Positions 26,578-35,201 of a DNA stretch of 64,000 bases are shown one piece after another. The notes below the pieces were generated by a model. The model searched no databases, was not told where the DNA came from, and worked only from the letters and a program-made list of their open reading frames with translations. A program made the translations under genes and the position numbers. Position 1 is the first letter of the stretch, and each line of letters starts with the position of its first letter. This DNA is from Bin75 sp965212135 (GTDB lineage: Bacteria; Nitrospirota; Nitrospiria; Nitrospirales; UBA8639): positions 1,364,001 to 1,428,000 of the forward strand of contig OZ243044.1 of assembly GCA_965212135.1 (NCBI GenBank), in the 5' to 3' direction.

Positions 26578-28557
26578 GTGACGGTTTCCGCTGAACCCGA
26601 ACAGGCCCGGGGCGAAACAATCGAAATCTCGTTGCCGGGAACCGGGACGAAAACCTTCAAGGCCGGGGTCGCGGCTCGGGACGTGTTGACGGAGATGACC
26701 GGGACGCTTCCGCCGGCGGTGTTCGCCGTGCGGATTGACGGGACCCCCCGTGACTTGAACGCGCCCCTGACCAGGAGCGCCACCGTCGAGCCGCTGACCT
26801 TTGCGTCGGATGATGGGAAAGACGTGTATCGCCACAGTAGCACTCATATTCTGGCTCAAGCCGTGAAAGACGTGTTTCCCGGCGCCAATCTTGCGATCGG
26901 CCCGGCCATTGACGAAGGATTTTATTACGATTTTTCCTTTGAACGACCGTTCACCCCGGACGATCTCGAAACAATAGAGGCGCGGGCGCGCGAGATTATT
27001 CACGAAAATTATCCCGTGCGGCGCCTTGAGATGTCGAAAGCGGACGCGGTCAAGTTGTTCAGGGAAAAAAAGGAAACCTTGAAGGTCGAAATTATTCAAC
27101 AGATTGAAGAGACCACCGTGTCTCTCTACCAGCAGGGCAATTTCATTGACTTGTGTCGCGGTCCTCACGTGAGTTCGACCGGTCAGGTCGCGGCATTCAA
27201 GTTGTTGCACAGCGCCGGAGCGTATTGGCGGGGCGATGAACGGCGGCCCATGCTGCAACGGATTTACGGAACCTCGTTTCCAACCCGGCAAGGACTGGAC
27301 GCGCATTTACACAAGCTGGAGGAAATCAAACGCCGCGACCATCGGAAGCTCGGCAAAGAGCTGGATCTCTTCAGCATTCAGGATGAAACCGGGCCCGGTT
27401 TAATCCTCTGGCATCCCAAGGGTTCGCTGGTTCGGCTCTGTATCGAAAATTTCTGGCGCGAGGCGCACGTGCGACACGGCTATGAGCTGATTTATTCCCC
27501 GCACATCGCCCGGTTGGATCTCTGGAACACCAGCGGGCACACGGACTATTACAAAGAAAATATGTTTGCGCCCATGACCGTCGAGACCGGCGAATACCAG
27601 TTAAAACCCATGAACTGCCCGTTCCATATCATGGTGTACAAGTCGCACTTACGGAGCTACCGGGATCTTCCCGTTCGCTATGGTGAATTAGGCACGGTCT
27701 ATCGCTACGAGCGCTCGGGGGTGTTGCACGGACTCATGCGGGTTCGGGGATTCACGCAGGATGACGCGCATATCTTCTGCCGTGCGGACCAGATAGCCCC
27801 GGAAGTCGGGAAGGTCCTCGCGTTCACCGTGTCGGTCCTCCGGCGCTTTGGCTTTACGGAGTTTGAATGGTATCTTTCCACGCGGCCGGCCAACGCCGTC
27901 GGCGCCCCGGAACAGTGGGACCAGGCCACGCAGTCGCTGGAAGCCGCGCTGAAGGGCGTTGGATTTCCGTATCAGGTGGACCACGGCGAAGGGGTGTTTT
28001 ACGGACCGAAAATTGATCTGAAAATCCGGGACGCGCTGGGTCGGGCCTGGCAATGTTCAACGGTGCAAATTGACTTTAACAATCCCGAACGTTTCGGGTT
28101 GTCCTACATCGGGGAAGACGGGGCGGCGCACCGGCCGATCATGATTCATCGGGCGCTGCTGGGGTCCATTGAGCGGTTTTTCGGCATTCTGGTCGAACAT
28201 TACGCCGGGGCCTTCCCGACGTGGCTGGCGCCCGTCCAGGCCATCGTGCTTCCCATTACGAACAAACAGGAAGATTATGCGGCGCACGTCCGCGAGCAAT
28301 TGGCGGATGCCGGACTGCGGGTGGAGCTGGACTTGCGAAATGAAAAGATTGGGCTCAAAATCCGCGAAGCCGAAAAAGCCAAAATTCCCTACATGCTCGT
28401 CGTCGGAGACCGGGAACGCGAGGCGCGGACGGTCGCGGTCAGAAAACGGAGCGGGGCCGACGTTGGCACAATGCCTGTCACGGAGGTGCGAGAGCTGATT
28501 CGACACGATATGCCATCAGAACAATTGACCAGTTCATCTCTGTTCACGGATGAGTAA
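26578..28557 (+). CDS. thrS: Threonyl-tRNA synthetase
   Basis: 659-residue class II synthetase. N-terminal TGS domain (GTKTFKAGVAARDVLTEMTG), editing domain with HSSTHILAQAVKDVFPGA, catalytic core with ELIYSPHIARLDLWNTSGHT, MNCPFHIMVYKSHLRSYRDL (Cys is a zinc ligand) and the class II motif 2 YRYERSGVLHGLMRVRGFTQ, and a C-terminal anticodon domain (VQAIVLPITNKQEDYA). Start is GTG at 26578 with AGGGGAAAGG upstream. The end overlaps infC as GATGAGTAA. Begins the conserved thrS-infC-rpmI-rplT cluster. Confidence 0.97.
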   Translation: MTVSAEPEQARGETIEISLPGTGTKTFKAGVAARDVLTEMTGTLPPAVFAVRIDGTPRDLNAPLTRSATVEPLTFASDDGKDVYRHSSTHILAQAVKDVFPGANLAIGPAIDEGFYYDFSFERPFTPDDLETIEARAREIIHENYPVRRLEMSKADAVKLFREKKETLKVEIIQQIEETTVSLYQQGNFIDLCRGPHVSSTGQVAAFKLLHSAGAYWRGDERRPMLQRIYGTSFPTRQGLDAHLHKLEEIKRRDHRKLGKELDLFSIQDETGPGLILWHPKGSLVRLCIENFWREAHVRHGYELIYSPHIARLDLWNTSGHTDYYKENMFAPMTVETGEYQLKPMNCPFHIMVYKSHLRSYRDLPVRYGELGTVYRYERSGVLHGLMRVRGFTQDDAHIFCRADQIAPEVGKVLAFTVSVLRRFGFTEFEWYLSTRPANAVGAPEQWDQATQSLEAALKGVGFPYQVDHGEGVFYGPKIDLKIRDALGRAWQCSTVQIDFNNPERFGLSYIGEDGAAHRPIMIHRALLGSIERFFGILVEHYAGAFPTWLAPVQAIVLPITNKQEDYAAHVREQLADAGLRVELDLRNEKIGLKIREAEKAKIPYMLVVGDREREARTVAVRKRSGADVGTMPVTEVRELIRHDMPSEQLTSSSLFTDE

Positions 28558-29071
28558 GACGGTCGTTGCCAAGCATCGGGTGAACCATTTGATTCGGGTG
28601 CCCGAAGTCCGGGTGATTGGCCCGGAAGGGGAGCAACTGGGGATCCTCAAGACGTCCGATGCGCTCCGGCAGGCCTTGGAGGCGGAATGTGATTTGGTGG
28701 AAGTCGCCTCCACCAGCACGCCCCCGGTCTGCCGCATTATGGATTATGGAAAATTCAAGTATGAGCAGAGTAAAAAAGAACATAAAATTCGCCAGCATCA
28801 AAAATCAACGCAGATCAAGGAAATTAAACTGCGTCCGCGAACAGACAGGCATGACCTTGCGACCAAAGTCCGCCAGATACTAACCTTCCTGTCGGAGGGG
28901 AGCAAAATCAAAGTGACCGTCATGTTTCGAGGCCGGGAAATGGCGAACCGGTCGCTGGGCCTGACGGCCATGGGAAAAATTCGGGAAGAAATCAAAGAGG
29001 CGGGAACGGTCGAACTGGAGCCCAAGATGGAAGGACGGAATCTGTACATGATTGTCGCCCCGAAGAATTAA
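28550..29071 (+). CDS. infC: Translation initiation factor IF-3
   Basis: 173-residue factor that monitors start-codon pairing on the 30S subunit. Conserved VNHLIRVPEVRVIGPEGEQL, ICRIMDYGKFKYEQ-like segment (here VCRIMDYGKFKYEQSKK), and RPRTDRHDLATKVRQILTFL. Starts with ATG at 28550 inside the thrS end (8-nt overlap), whereas many infC genes use rare AUU autoregulatory starts; such control is therefore not evident here. Confidence 0.97.
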   Translation: MSKTVVAKHRVNHLIRVPEVRVIGPEGEQLGILKTSDALRQALEAECDLVEVASTSTPPVCRIMDYGKFKYEQSKKEHKIRQHQKSTQIKEIKLRPRTDRHDLATKVRQILTFLSEGSKIKVTVMFRGREMANRSLGLTAMGKIREEIKEAGTVELEPKMEGRNLYMIVAPKN

Positions 29072-29086
29072 GGAGAGGATACGCCC

Positions 29087-29290
29087 ATGGCGCGCATGAA
29101 ATTAAAAAATCATTCAGGAGCGGCAAAACGGTTTTCACGCACGGGAAGCGGAAAATTCATGCGGCGCAAGGCGGGATTGCGGCACATCCTGACCACGAAG
29201 AGCGCCAAACGGAAACGCCGCCTGAACGACACCGTGGTGGTGTCGAAAACGAATCAGACCGCTTTGGCCCGGCTCCTGCCCTATCCCTGA
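29087..29290 (+). CDS. rpmI: 50S ribosomal protein L35
   Basis: 67-residue basic protein, MARMKLKNHSGAAKRFSRTG, with KAGLRHILTTKSAKRKRRL; typical L35. ATG at 29087 is preceded by GGAGAGGA. Follows infC by 15 nt as in most bacteria, but rplT is displaced by an extra gene. Confidence 0.96.
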   Translation: MARMKLKNHSGAAKRFSRTGSGKFMRRKAGLRHILTTKSAKRKRRLNDTVVVSKTNQTALARLLPYP

Positions 29291-29385
29291 CTGGTTGGAC
29301 ATTCGGCCATCACGCTGGCCGGCACCCCCGCCTGGGGAAGGGCGAAAACCATCCATTCCCATCATGCCATTTGCCAGTTCATGAC

Positions 29386-30009
29386 ATGCGGTTTTTTGCC
29401 CTCTCATTGTTGTTGCTTGCGATGCCCGGTTGTGCGACACAAGTCCCCGCATTGAATTTTGTCCCTTCTAAGATTATTCCAAATGAGCGGAAGATTCATG
29501 CGGACCTGAAAACAATCACCATATCAATCGCGAAAGAATACGAAAGGTTAGGCGAAACACAAGTTGGTTTTTTTGGAAATATGTATGAGCAATCGTTTAG
29601 AATGAATCTTCGGGATGCGTTGGAAGAAGCGCTCGCTCGCTCGGCGGCGTTTAACGACCTGTCCGACAAAAAACTGTCGTTGCTGGCAAAAGTGATGAAG
29701 TTCCAAACACCAAGCGTGGGTGTCACGTTCCAAACAGAGATGATCATGCGATATGAATTGATAGACAGGTCCACGGGTGAGGTCGTGTTCTTTAGAGACA
29801 TCGCCTCGCTGGGGAGCGTGCCGGTCGTTTCCGCTTCCCTGCGAGCCGCACGATATACCGAAGCTCGCAATGTTTGCGTGAGAACAAACATCAAGCAATT
29901 TATCGGTGCGTTGGAAGATGCCGACTTATCCCCTCTTTCCGAGGAAGAGATTGAAAAATTCATAGAAGAAACCAGCAGAATCCGGCGGCCCAGGACATAC
30001 GGACGTTAG
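29386..30009 (+). CDS. Putative lipoprotein inserted between rpmI and rplT
   Basis: 207-residue protein of unknown function. The start MRFFALSLLLLAMPGCATQV is a clear lipoprotein signal with Cys at residue 16. The mature part is alpha/beta, with YEQSFRMNLRDALEEALARS and TFQTEMIMRYELIDRSTGEV, recalling small outer-membrane or periplasmic lipoproteins that assemble from several subunits; no family is claimed. Codons and composition are AT-richer than rpmI and rplT, suggesting later insertion. Located where rpmI and rplT are normally contiguous, so it probably shares or interrupts their transcript. Confidence 0.7.
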   Translation: MRFFALSLLLLAMPGCATQVPALNFVPSKIIPNERKIHADLKTITISIAKEYERLGETQVGFFGNMYEQSFRMNLRDALEEALARSAAFNDLSDKKLSLLAKVMKFQTPSVGVTFQTEMIMRYELIDRSTGEVVFFRDIASLGSVPVVSASLRAARYTEARNVCVRTNIKQFIGALEDADLSPLSEEEIEKFIEETSRIRRPRTYGR

Positions 30010-30169
30010 CGATTGAGTAGAATGACCCATGTCATGTTTTGACCAGGCTTCCGGCAACGCTTGCATGGTGACGCTGAATCTTGATATTCATAGCGAAGGC
30101 CGCAGAGATTCAACGCCTGTTTCCGGAGCGGCTTCAAAGAACGTCTGAATGAAGAAGGAGAATTAAGTC

Positions 30170-30523
30170 ATGCCACGTGTCAAAGGAGGCCCTCAAACCC
30201 GTCGCCGCCGCAAGAAGCGGTTAAAGTTAGCCAAAGGGCAGTTTGGAGGCAGGAGCAAGCTGTTTCGGACGGCGACGGAGTCGGTGGACAAGGGCCAGGC
30301 CTATGCGTACACCGGCCGGAAACACCGCAAGCGTGATTTTCGGCGATTGTGGATTGCCAGGATCTCGGCGGCGGTCAAAGCGCACGGGCTTTCATACAGC
30401 AAGTTTATCCACGCGATGATTCAAGCCAAGGTGACCCTGAACCGGAAAATGTTGTCGGAGATGGCCATTCACGACCCGGCCGGTTTCAAGTCCCTGACGG
30501 ACCTGGCAAAAGCCGGAGCCTGA
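30170..30523 (+). CDS. rplT: 50S ribosomal protein L20
   Basis: 117-residue L20: MPRVKGGPQTRRRRKKRLKL, KGQFGGRSKLFRTATESVDK and the rRNA-binding YTGRKHRKRDFRRLWIARIS. GAAGGAG precedes ATG 30170. Separated from rpmI by a lipoprotein gene and 160 bp; the usual pheS-pheT does not follow on this strand. Confidence 0.97.
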   Translation: MPRVKGGPQTRRRRKKRLKLAKGQFGGRSKLFRTATESVDKGQAYAYTGRKHRKRDFRRLWIARISAAVKAHGLSYSKFIHAMIQAKVTLNRKMLSEMAIHDPAGFKSLTDLAKAGA

Positions 30524-30536
30524 CCGTTCACGTTGT

Positions 30537-30558
30537 GAGGCATCAGTCCTGATGCCTC
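30537..30558. terminator. Terminator between rplT and convergent pheT
   Basis: Perfect 10-bp inverted repeat GAGGCATCAG-TC-CTGATGCCTC followed by CTTT on the plus strand; it abuts the pheT stop and could serve both directions. Confidence 0.75.
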
Positions 30559-30560
30559 CT

Positions 30561-32288
30561 TTACCCCGTATCCCGCTTCCCCGCCGTCGGCCCTTCTTCG
30601 CACAGCGGGTCCACGTCAAGTTCAAACACGGAGACCGGCATGGCGATGTGCCAGTTCTCCAGCACCGCCGGATGCAGTTCCCCGATCAGGCCGATGGTCC
30701 GCCCTCCGCAGAGAATTTTGCCCGCCCGTCCTTCCATGAACGATCCGTGGCTGACAGGCTCGAGTGCATAGTCTTGCATGAGATAAAACATCAGGACGTC
30801 CAGACAGGTATGCACTTCGGAAAAGTTCGCGTGGGGATGGGCGATGAGGCTCCCAAGCCGCACCGCCGTTTTTGACCCGGATTCCCCGCTTAAATCGGGC
30901 AGCGCGATTTCGCCGATTTCAAAAAGACGGTGCGGGTAAAACGCCCTGGGCGAGGCGGTCTCCACGCGCAGCAGCGACGGCAGCATCCAGGATCGCAGAC
31001 ACGAAAAACTTTGCGACATGACGTTCTCCACTTCCACCACCTGATCCTGGTCCGAAGCGGTCAGTCGCATGCGTTCCACCAGATCTTCATGGGACATCAG
31101 CATATTGGAAAAAATTTCCTGGAACCCCTGCCCGATCATGTGATCACGAATGTCGTCGGACATTCGTTCAAGCGTGGATAACGCCCCAACGGTGAAGTGG
31201 GCCGGCATGACCGGCACAAACGAGTCATACCCCCGGCTGATCGCCACGTCTTCGGCCACGTCCACCGGGTGCATGAAATCGCTTCGATAGTGCGGCAGCC
31301 GAACCGCGAGCGTCTGCCGCGTGGCTTTGACCTCATACCCGTACGACCGCAAGGCCTCTTGAACGGTTGCCGTGTTCAGGGACAGGCCAAGGGCGGACGC
31401 AATGGCGTTCAGCGGAACGTTCCGGACGTCGCTGATGCCGCAAGGCGTTTTGACCGACGTTCCCCAATCCGTGGCATACGGATACTGAATGTCAACCGGC
31501 TCAATGGCGGCTCCCCGGTCGGCGAAATTCGCGGCAAAAATGTTGAGGGTCAACAGGACCATGCGCGCGTCGGTTCCCGTCACTTCCACCAGAAATTCCG
31601 AATCGCCAACCTGCACCTGGCCGATTTCCCGGCTGTTGATGATGGGGGGAAAGGATAAAATCTGGCCTTCTTTATCCCACAGCAAGGGCAGCAACGGCTG
31701 GCCGGCCAGAATAGAACCGTACTCCATGCCTTTCGGATGCACCGCCAGAATGTCCTGCAGGGTCAGTGCGTCGGAAAACCCCAGAGGGGTAAATTTCGCG
31801 TCGGCGGGTTTCACCAATCCATAGGTCACTGGAAACTGAATGTGCGGCAGGCGGTACAATCCCACCGAGACGGTTTTTCGTTTATGGCCGTAAATGTCCG
31901 TCAGCTTCTCCTGGCTCTGAATGAGTTGAGCCAGGTCTTCCTCGGTGACGGGATGCCCCACGGCCGCACAGGCCGCCACGTACGGGCGCACCCGTTCCAT
32001 GCCGGCGGCCACCTGAATGCGGCGTTTCGGCCGGCCCCTGGTTTGAAAAAAAGGATACGCGACGGGCGCGCCTTGCAACTTGACCCGAATCTGCCGGGCA
32101 ATGCCTTCCACGCTCCACAAATCCGGCCGGTTGCTGTCCTGCAGTTCAATCCGCAGTTCACCGGTGTCCCGGGCAAAGTCTTTTAATTCCCCTTTGACCA
32201 GCGGCAGCCACAACCCCAACTGTTCAAGCGAGGCGGATTGCCCGATGAACCGTTCCAGATCTTTCTGCAAAAAAGAAATCGTGGGCAT
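30561..32288 (-). CDS. pheT: Phenylalanyl-tRNA synthetase beta subunit, archaeal/eukaryotic type
   Basis: 575-residue subunit. Bacterial PheT is about 800 aa with an N-terminal EMAP-like tRNA-binding domain and C-terminal anticodon fold; both are absent. Instead the chain starts MPTISFLQKDLERFIGQ and matches the short archaeal/cytosolic form: ELQDSNRPDLWSVEGIARQI, YGHKRKTVSVGLYRLPHIQF, the B5 domain (RNVPLNAIASALGLSLNTAT) and the inactive synthetase fold ending in ARPLFEIGEI-like YPHRLFEIGEIAL. Spirochaetes are known to have this type. Expressed from the minus strand after pheS. Confidence 0.93.
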   Translation of the reverse strand: MPTISFLQKDLERFIGQSASLEQLGLWLPLVKGELKDFARDTGELRIELQDSNRPDLWSVEGIARQIRVKLQGAPVAYPFFQTRGRPKRRIQVAAGMERVRPYVAACAAVGHPVTEEDLAQLIQSQEKLTDIYGHKRKTVSVGLYRLPHIQFPVTYGLVKPADAKFTPLGFSDALTLQDILAVHPKGMEYGSILAGQPLLPLLWDKEGQILSFPPIINSREIGQVQVGDSEFLVEVTGTDARMVLLTLNIFAANFADRGAAIEPVDIQYPYATDWGTSVKTPCGISDVRNVPLNAIASALGLSLNTATVQEALRSYGYEVKATRQTLAVRLPHYRSDFMHPVDVAEDVAISRGYDSFVPVMPAHFTVGALSTLERMSDDIRDHMIGQGFQEIFSNMLMSHEDLVERMRLTASDQDQVVEVENVMSQSFSCLRSWMLPSLLRVETASPRAFYPHRLFEIGEIALPDLSGESGSKTAVRLGSLIAHPHANFSEVHTCLDVLMFYLMQDYALEPVSHGSFMEGRAGKILCGGRTIGLIGELHPAVLENWHIAMPVSVFELDVDPLCEEGPTAGKRDTG

Positions 32289-32373
32289 AACGTGACCAAC
32301 GGGAACATCCCGGAGTGTTCAATTCAAAGCGGCGCCGCGCGCGCGGCACACGGTCTCAAGCGGCGCCCCGCGC

Positions 32374-33942
32374 TCAAGCAAACCGCCGGCGCAGGGTTCG
32401 AATTTTTTCAAGGTCAACGGAAAACAGGTCGCGGATATCATGAATCCCGAGCGCCACCATCGCCATGCGGTCCAGACCCAATCCCCAGGCAATCACCGGC
32501 GCCGTCACGCCCAGCGGTTGCGTGACTTCCGGCCGAAACAACCCCGCGCCCCCCAATTCCATCCATCCGAGTTGCGGATGACGGACGTGGAGTTCCACGG
32601 ACGGTTCCGTAAAAGGAAAATAGGCGGGCAAAAACGCGCGCTCCCGTGCGTGCGCCATTTCTCCGGCAAACAGGGTCAGCAGACCCAGCAGCGTCCGAAA
32701 ATGAATATCGTCACCCAGCACAATGCCTTCAACCTGAAAAAAATCCGTGGCATGCGTCGCGTCAACCTGGTCGTAGCGAAAACACCGGGCCATGGAAAAA
32801 TATTTGCCGGGGACCAGCGGCTTCGCCGCCAGGGTTCGAGCCGACACCGCGGTGCCCTGGCTTCGCAAAATCAGGCGGCGCGCCCGGTCCCGGTCATAGC
32901 GATAGCCCCATCCGCGTGACCCCGTGGGGCCGCCGTGTTCATGGGTGGCGGCCACTTGAGAAAGAAACGGTTCGGCGATGCGCTCCGCATGGGTGGGCGT
33001 TTTCACGAAGTACACGTCGTGAATAGCCCGGGCCGGATGGAATTGAGGCATATACAGCGCGTCCATGTTCCAGAATTCGGTCTCGACCAGCGGGCCTCTC
33101 ATTTCCTGAAAACCCATGCCGACCAGTTTGTGTTTGACCAGGTCAAGAAAGGCCCGGTACGGATGCCGCCGTCCGGGAGCGACCCGCGGGGGCTTCAGGC
33201 TGATGGTGTATTTCCGAAAACGCCGGCTGCGCCATGAGCCGTCCTTCAGCATGTCGGGCGTCAGTTGGGAGACGTCTTCCGCGGCGCCCGCCCGGCAGCG
33301 TTGGGCCGCCGTCTTGCCGTGTTCCGTCAGGATGTATTCGCGTTGCACGCGTTCTTCAATCCGGAACGGCTTCTGCGCGCTTCCCCGTTTGACCGAGTAG
33401 TGCCGCAACAGCGTTTGCTGGTCGTGCGAAAAGGACAGAAGTTCCTTGCGGCTCTCGTGCAATTCTCGAAGGAGTGCGGTGAACTGTCCAATCGTGGGAC
33501 TCGGCGTCCCGGTCGTTTCCACGCGGCCCCCGGACGTGAAGCGGATCGCGCCTTCCTGTTTGAGCAGGCCGAGGGCGCGACTCAATTCCGCGGGGGGGAA
33601 CATGTCCATCTCCTGTAACGCTTTCACCGTGAACAAGTGCCCCTCCCGGGCGCCTTGCCCGCACGTCTTCACAATCCATTCAGGCGGGGACCCGGTGGCC
33701 AGATACCCCTGCCCCACCTCCGTCAACCCCACCCAGGCCGTGCTGGTTTCCGCGTGAACGTGGACCAGCGCTTTCGCTTGCAACCACCCAAGGGCCATGC
33801 TGATTTGCGACGGCTCCAACCGGGAGAACTCCTGTAACGACGCATCGGAAACCGGCCGGTCGGCGGAGCGGCCAAACGCCGCAAGCAGGTTTATTTCCAG
33901 CGGATGCAAACTGTCGTACACGGCCGCGGTTGAGGTGTTCAT
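32374..33942 (-). CDS. pheS: Phenylalanyl-tRNA synthetase alpha subunit, archaeal/eukaryotic type
   Basis: 522-residue catalytic subunit; bacterial PheS is about 340 aa. The extra N-terminal ~220 residues are winged-helix DNA/tRNA-binding-like domains (YDSLHPLEINLLAAFG), as in archaeal and cytosolic enzymes. Class II core: PYRAFLDLVKHKLVGMGFQE, FWNMDALYMPQFHPAR, motif 2 YFSMARCFRYDQVDATHATD, FFQVEGIVLGD and motif 3 GLGLDRMAMVALGI. Its start overlaps the rpe stop as ATGA (33939-33942); pheT follows after 85 nt. Confidence 0.94.
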   Translation of the reverse strand: MNTSTAAVYDSLHPLEINLLAAFGRSADRPVSDASLQEFSRLEPSQISMALGWLQAKALVHVHAETSTAWVGLTEVGQGYLATGSPPEWIVKTCGQGAREGHLFTVKALQEMDMFPPAELSRALGLLKQEGAIRFTSGGRVETTGTPSPTIGQFTALLRELHESRKELLSFSHDQQTLLRHYSVKRGSAQKPFRIEERVQREYILTEHGKTAAQRCRAGAAEDVSQLTPDMLKDGSWRSRRFRKYTISLKPPRVAPGRRHPYRAFLDLVKHKLVGMGFQEMRGPLVETEFWNMDALYMPQFHPARAIHDVYFVKTPTHAERIAEPFLSQVAATHEHGGPTGSRGWGYRYDRDRARRLILRSQGTAVSARTLAAKPLVPGKYFSMARCFRYDQVDATHATDFFQVEGIVLGDDIHFRTLLGLLTLFAGEMAHARERAFLPAYFPFTEPSVELHVRHPQLGWMELGGAGLFRPEVTQPLGVTAPVIAWGLGLDRMAMVALGIHDIRDLFSVDLEKIRTLRRRFA

Positions 33943-34625
33943 GATGGCCGTGGGCGGGGTTCCCGGGCAACGGTGCGGAGGGCTGACATCGTGGCGGAAT
34001 AATTCGGGCTGTGAAACATCGCCGATCCCACGACGAGGACGTCGGCCCCGGCGTGGATGACGTCGGCGGCGTTCTCCACGTTGATACCGCCGTCCACTTC
34101 AAGCAGGGCGCGGCTCGCGGTTCGCTCAATGAGGCGTTTAGCCCGGGCGATTTTCTCCAGGCAGGCGGGAATAAAGGTTTGTCCCCCGAACCCCGGATTG
34201 ACCGACATGATCAGCACCATGTCCACGTCGGTGATAATGTCTTCAAGGGCGGTTAAGGACGTGGCGGGGTTGAGCGTCACCCCCGCCTTCATGCCGTGCT
34301 CTTTGATACCTTGAATGGTGCGGTGCAAATGAGGGCAGGTTTCCGTATGCACCGTGAGATACGTGGCGCCGGCATGCGCAAAGTCGGCAATGCGGGCGTC
34401 CGGATTCGTGATCATCAGGTGAACGTCCAGGGGAAGGGCGGTCACGTTTCGAAGCGATTCGACAATGGGCGGACCGACCGTCAAGTTGGGAACAAAATGC
34501 CCGTCCATCACGTCCACGTGCAGCCAGTCGGCGCCGGCGGCTTCCACGGCGGCGACCTCGTCGGCCAGCCTGGCAAAGTCGGCGGAGAGAATCGAAGGCG
34601 CAATGTGTACGGTTGGCGTGCCCAT
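33939..34625 (-). CDS. rpe: Ribulose-phosphate 3-epimerase
   Basis: 228-residue TIM-barrel enzyme of the pentose phosphate and Calvin pathways. Signatures: IAPSILSADFARLADEV, WLHVDVMDGHFVPNLTVGPP, LDVHLMITNPDARI, MSVNPGFGGQTFIP and EVDGGINVENAADVI. First gene of the rpe-pheS-pheT run on the minus strand, with 4-nt overlap to pheS. Confidence 0.96.
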   Translation of the reverse strand: MGTPTVHIAPSILSADFARLADEVAAVEAAGADWLHVDVMDGHFVPNLTVGPPIVESLRNVTALPLDVHLMITNPDARIADFAHAGATYLTVHTETCPHLHRTIQGIKEHGMKAGVTLNPATSLTALEDIITDVDMVLIMSVNPGFGGQTFIPACLEKIARAKRLIERTASRALLEVDGGINVENAADVIHAGADVLVVGSAMFHSPNYSATMSALRTVAREPRPRPS

Positions 34626-34714
34626 CAGCTATCTTATAGAGCAAGACCCTGTCTTGTCTCAAGTCAGGGTGCCGGTCATCGTTTGCGGCGATGTGGCCCG
34701 TGGCGTTGGACAAA

Positions 34715-34965
34715 TGCGTGCGCGTCATGCCCGCGCAGAGCCTGTCCCAGGCTTGAACGAAAGCGGAAATCCGGCCCCCAACCGGCGGCGCCAGCCGCTG
34801 ACCCCCCGCCCCCTCCGTCATGCCCGACATTGTTAATTGGGAATCCATCCTCGCCTTGACATCCCCCCCAAGTATCCGCCCTCGCCGCCCCGTCTCTCCT
34901 CTGGATTCCCGCCCCCGTTCAAGCCGGGGGCAGGTTCTTCCCGGGAATGACGGCGGCGTTGTCGC
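34715..34965. repeat. Dispersed palindromic repeats upstream of autotransporter 1
   Basis: No gene is seen in 34626-35088. The region carries variants of the repeat: CGTCATGCCCGCGCAG, CCGTCATGCCCGACATTG with AATTGGGAATCCATCC, and the reversed arm CTGGATTCCCGCCCC...CCCGGGAATGACGG. A weak promoter-like pair TTGCAA-N17-TATGGT lies at 34969-34997. Confidence 0.6.
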
Positions 34966-35088
34966 CCCTTGCAATCCCGCCACTTATCATTTATGGTCCC
35001 CTCTACCATTGGCCCCGTAAGACCCCAACAACCGAAACCAAGGCTCACCACTTTACGTACACTTCGTCCACTTGAAAAAGGCCATACC

Positions 35089-35201
35089 ATGACATTTCCA
35101 TTTTCCCGCTTGCCGTCCGCACTCAAAAATGCGCTCAAAGCCCCGCACAGCGCGCCTGCGGGCGTTGCAGCGGCCATTCCTGCCCCCCCCCCCCCAGAAA
35201 A
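35089..35201 (+). promoter_or_regulatory. Leader reading frame ahead of autotransporter 1, containing a C13 tract
   Basis: ATG at 35089 (with AAAAAGG upstream) opens MTFPFSRLPSALKNALK, runs through C13 at 35183-35195 as APPPP, and in the present sequence passes out of frame with the autotransporter, which begins at 35202. With 14 or 11 C residues the frame would read APPPPRKMLRPATN and join the signal peptide. The tract begins 19 nt before the ATG at 35202. Slipped-strand change in tract length would switch translation. Confidence 0.65.

Noticed and set aside
26470..28557. T-box or attenuator before thrS
   Set aside because: Only 33 nt separate tRNA-Val from the GTG start; no room for a specifier stem.
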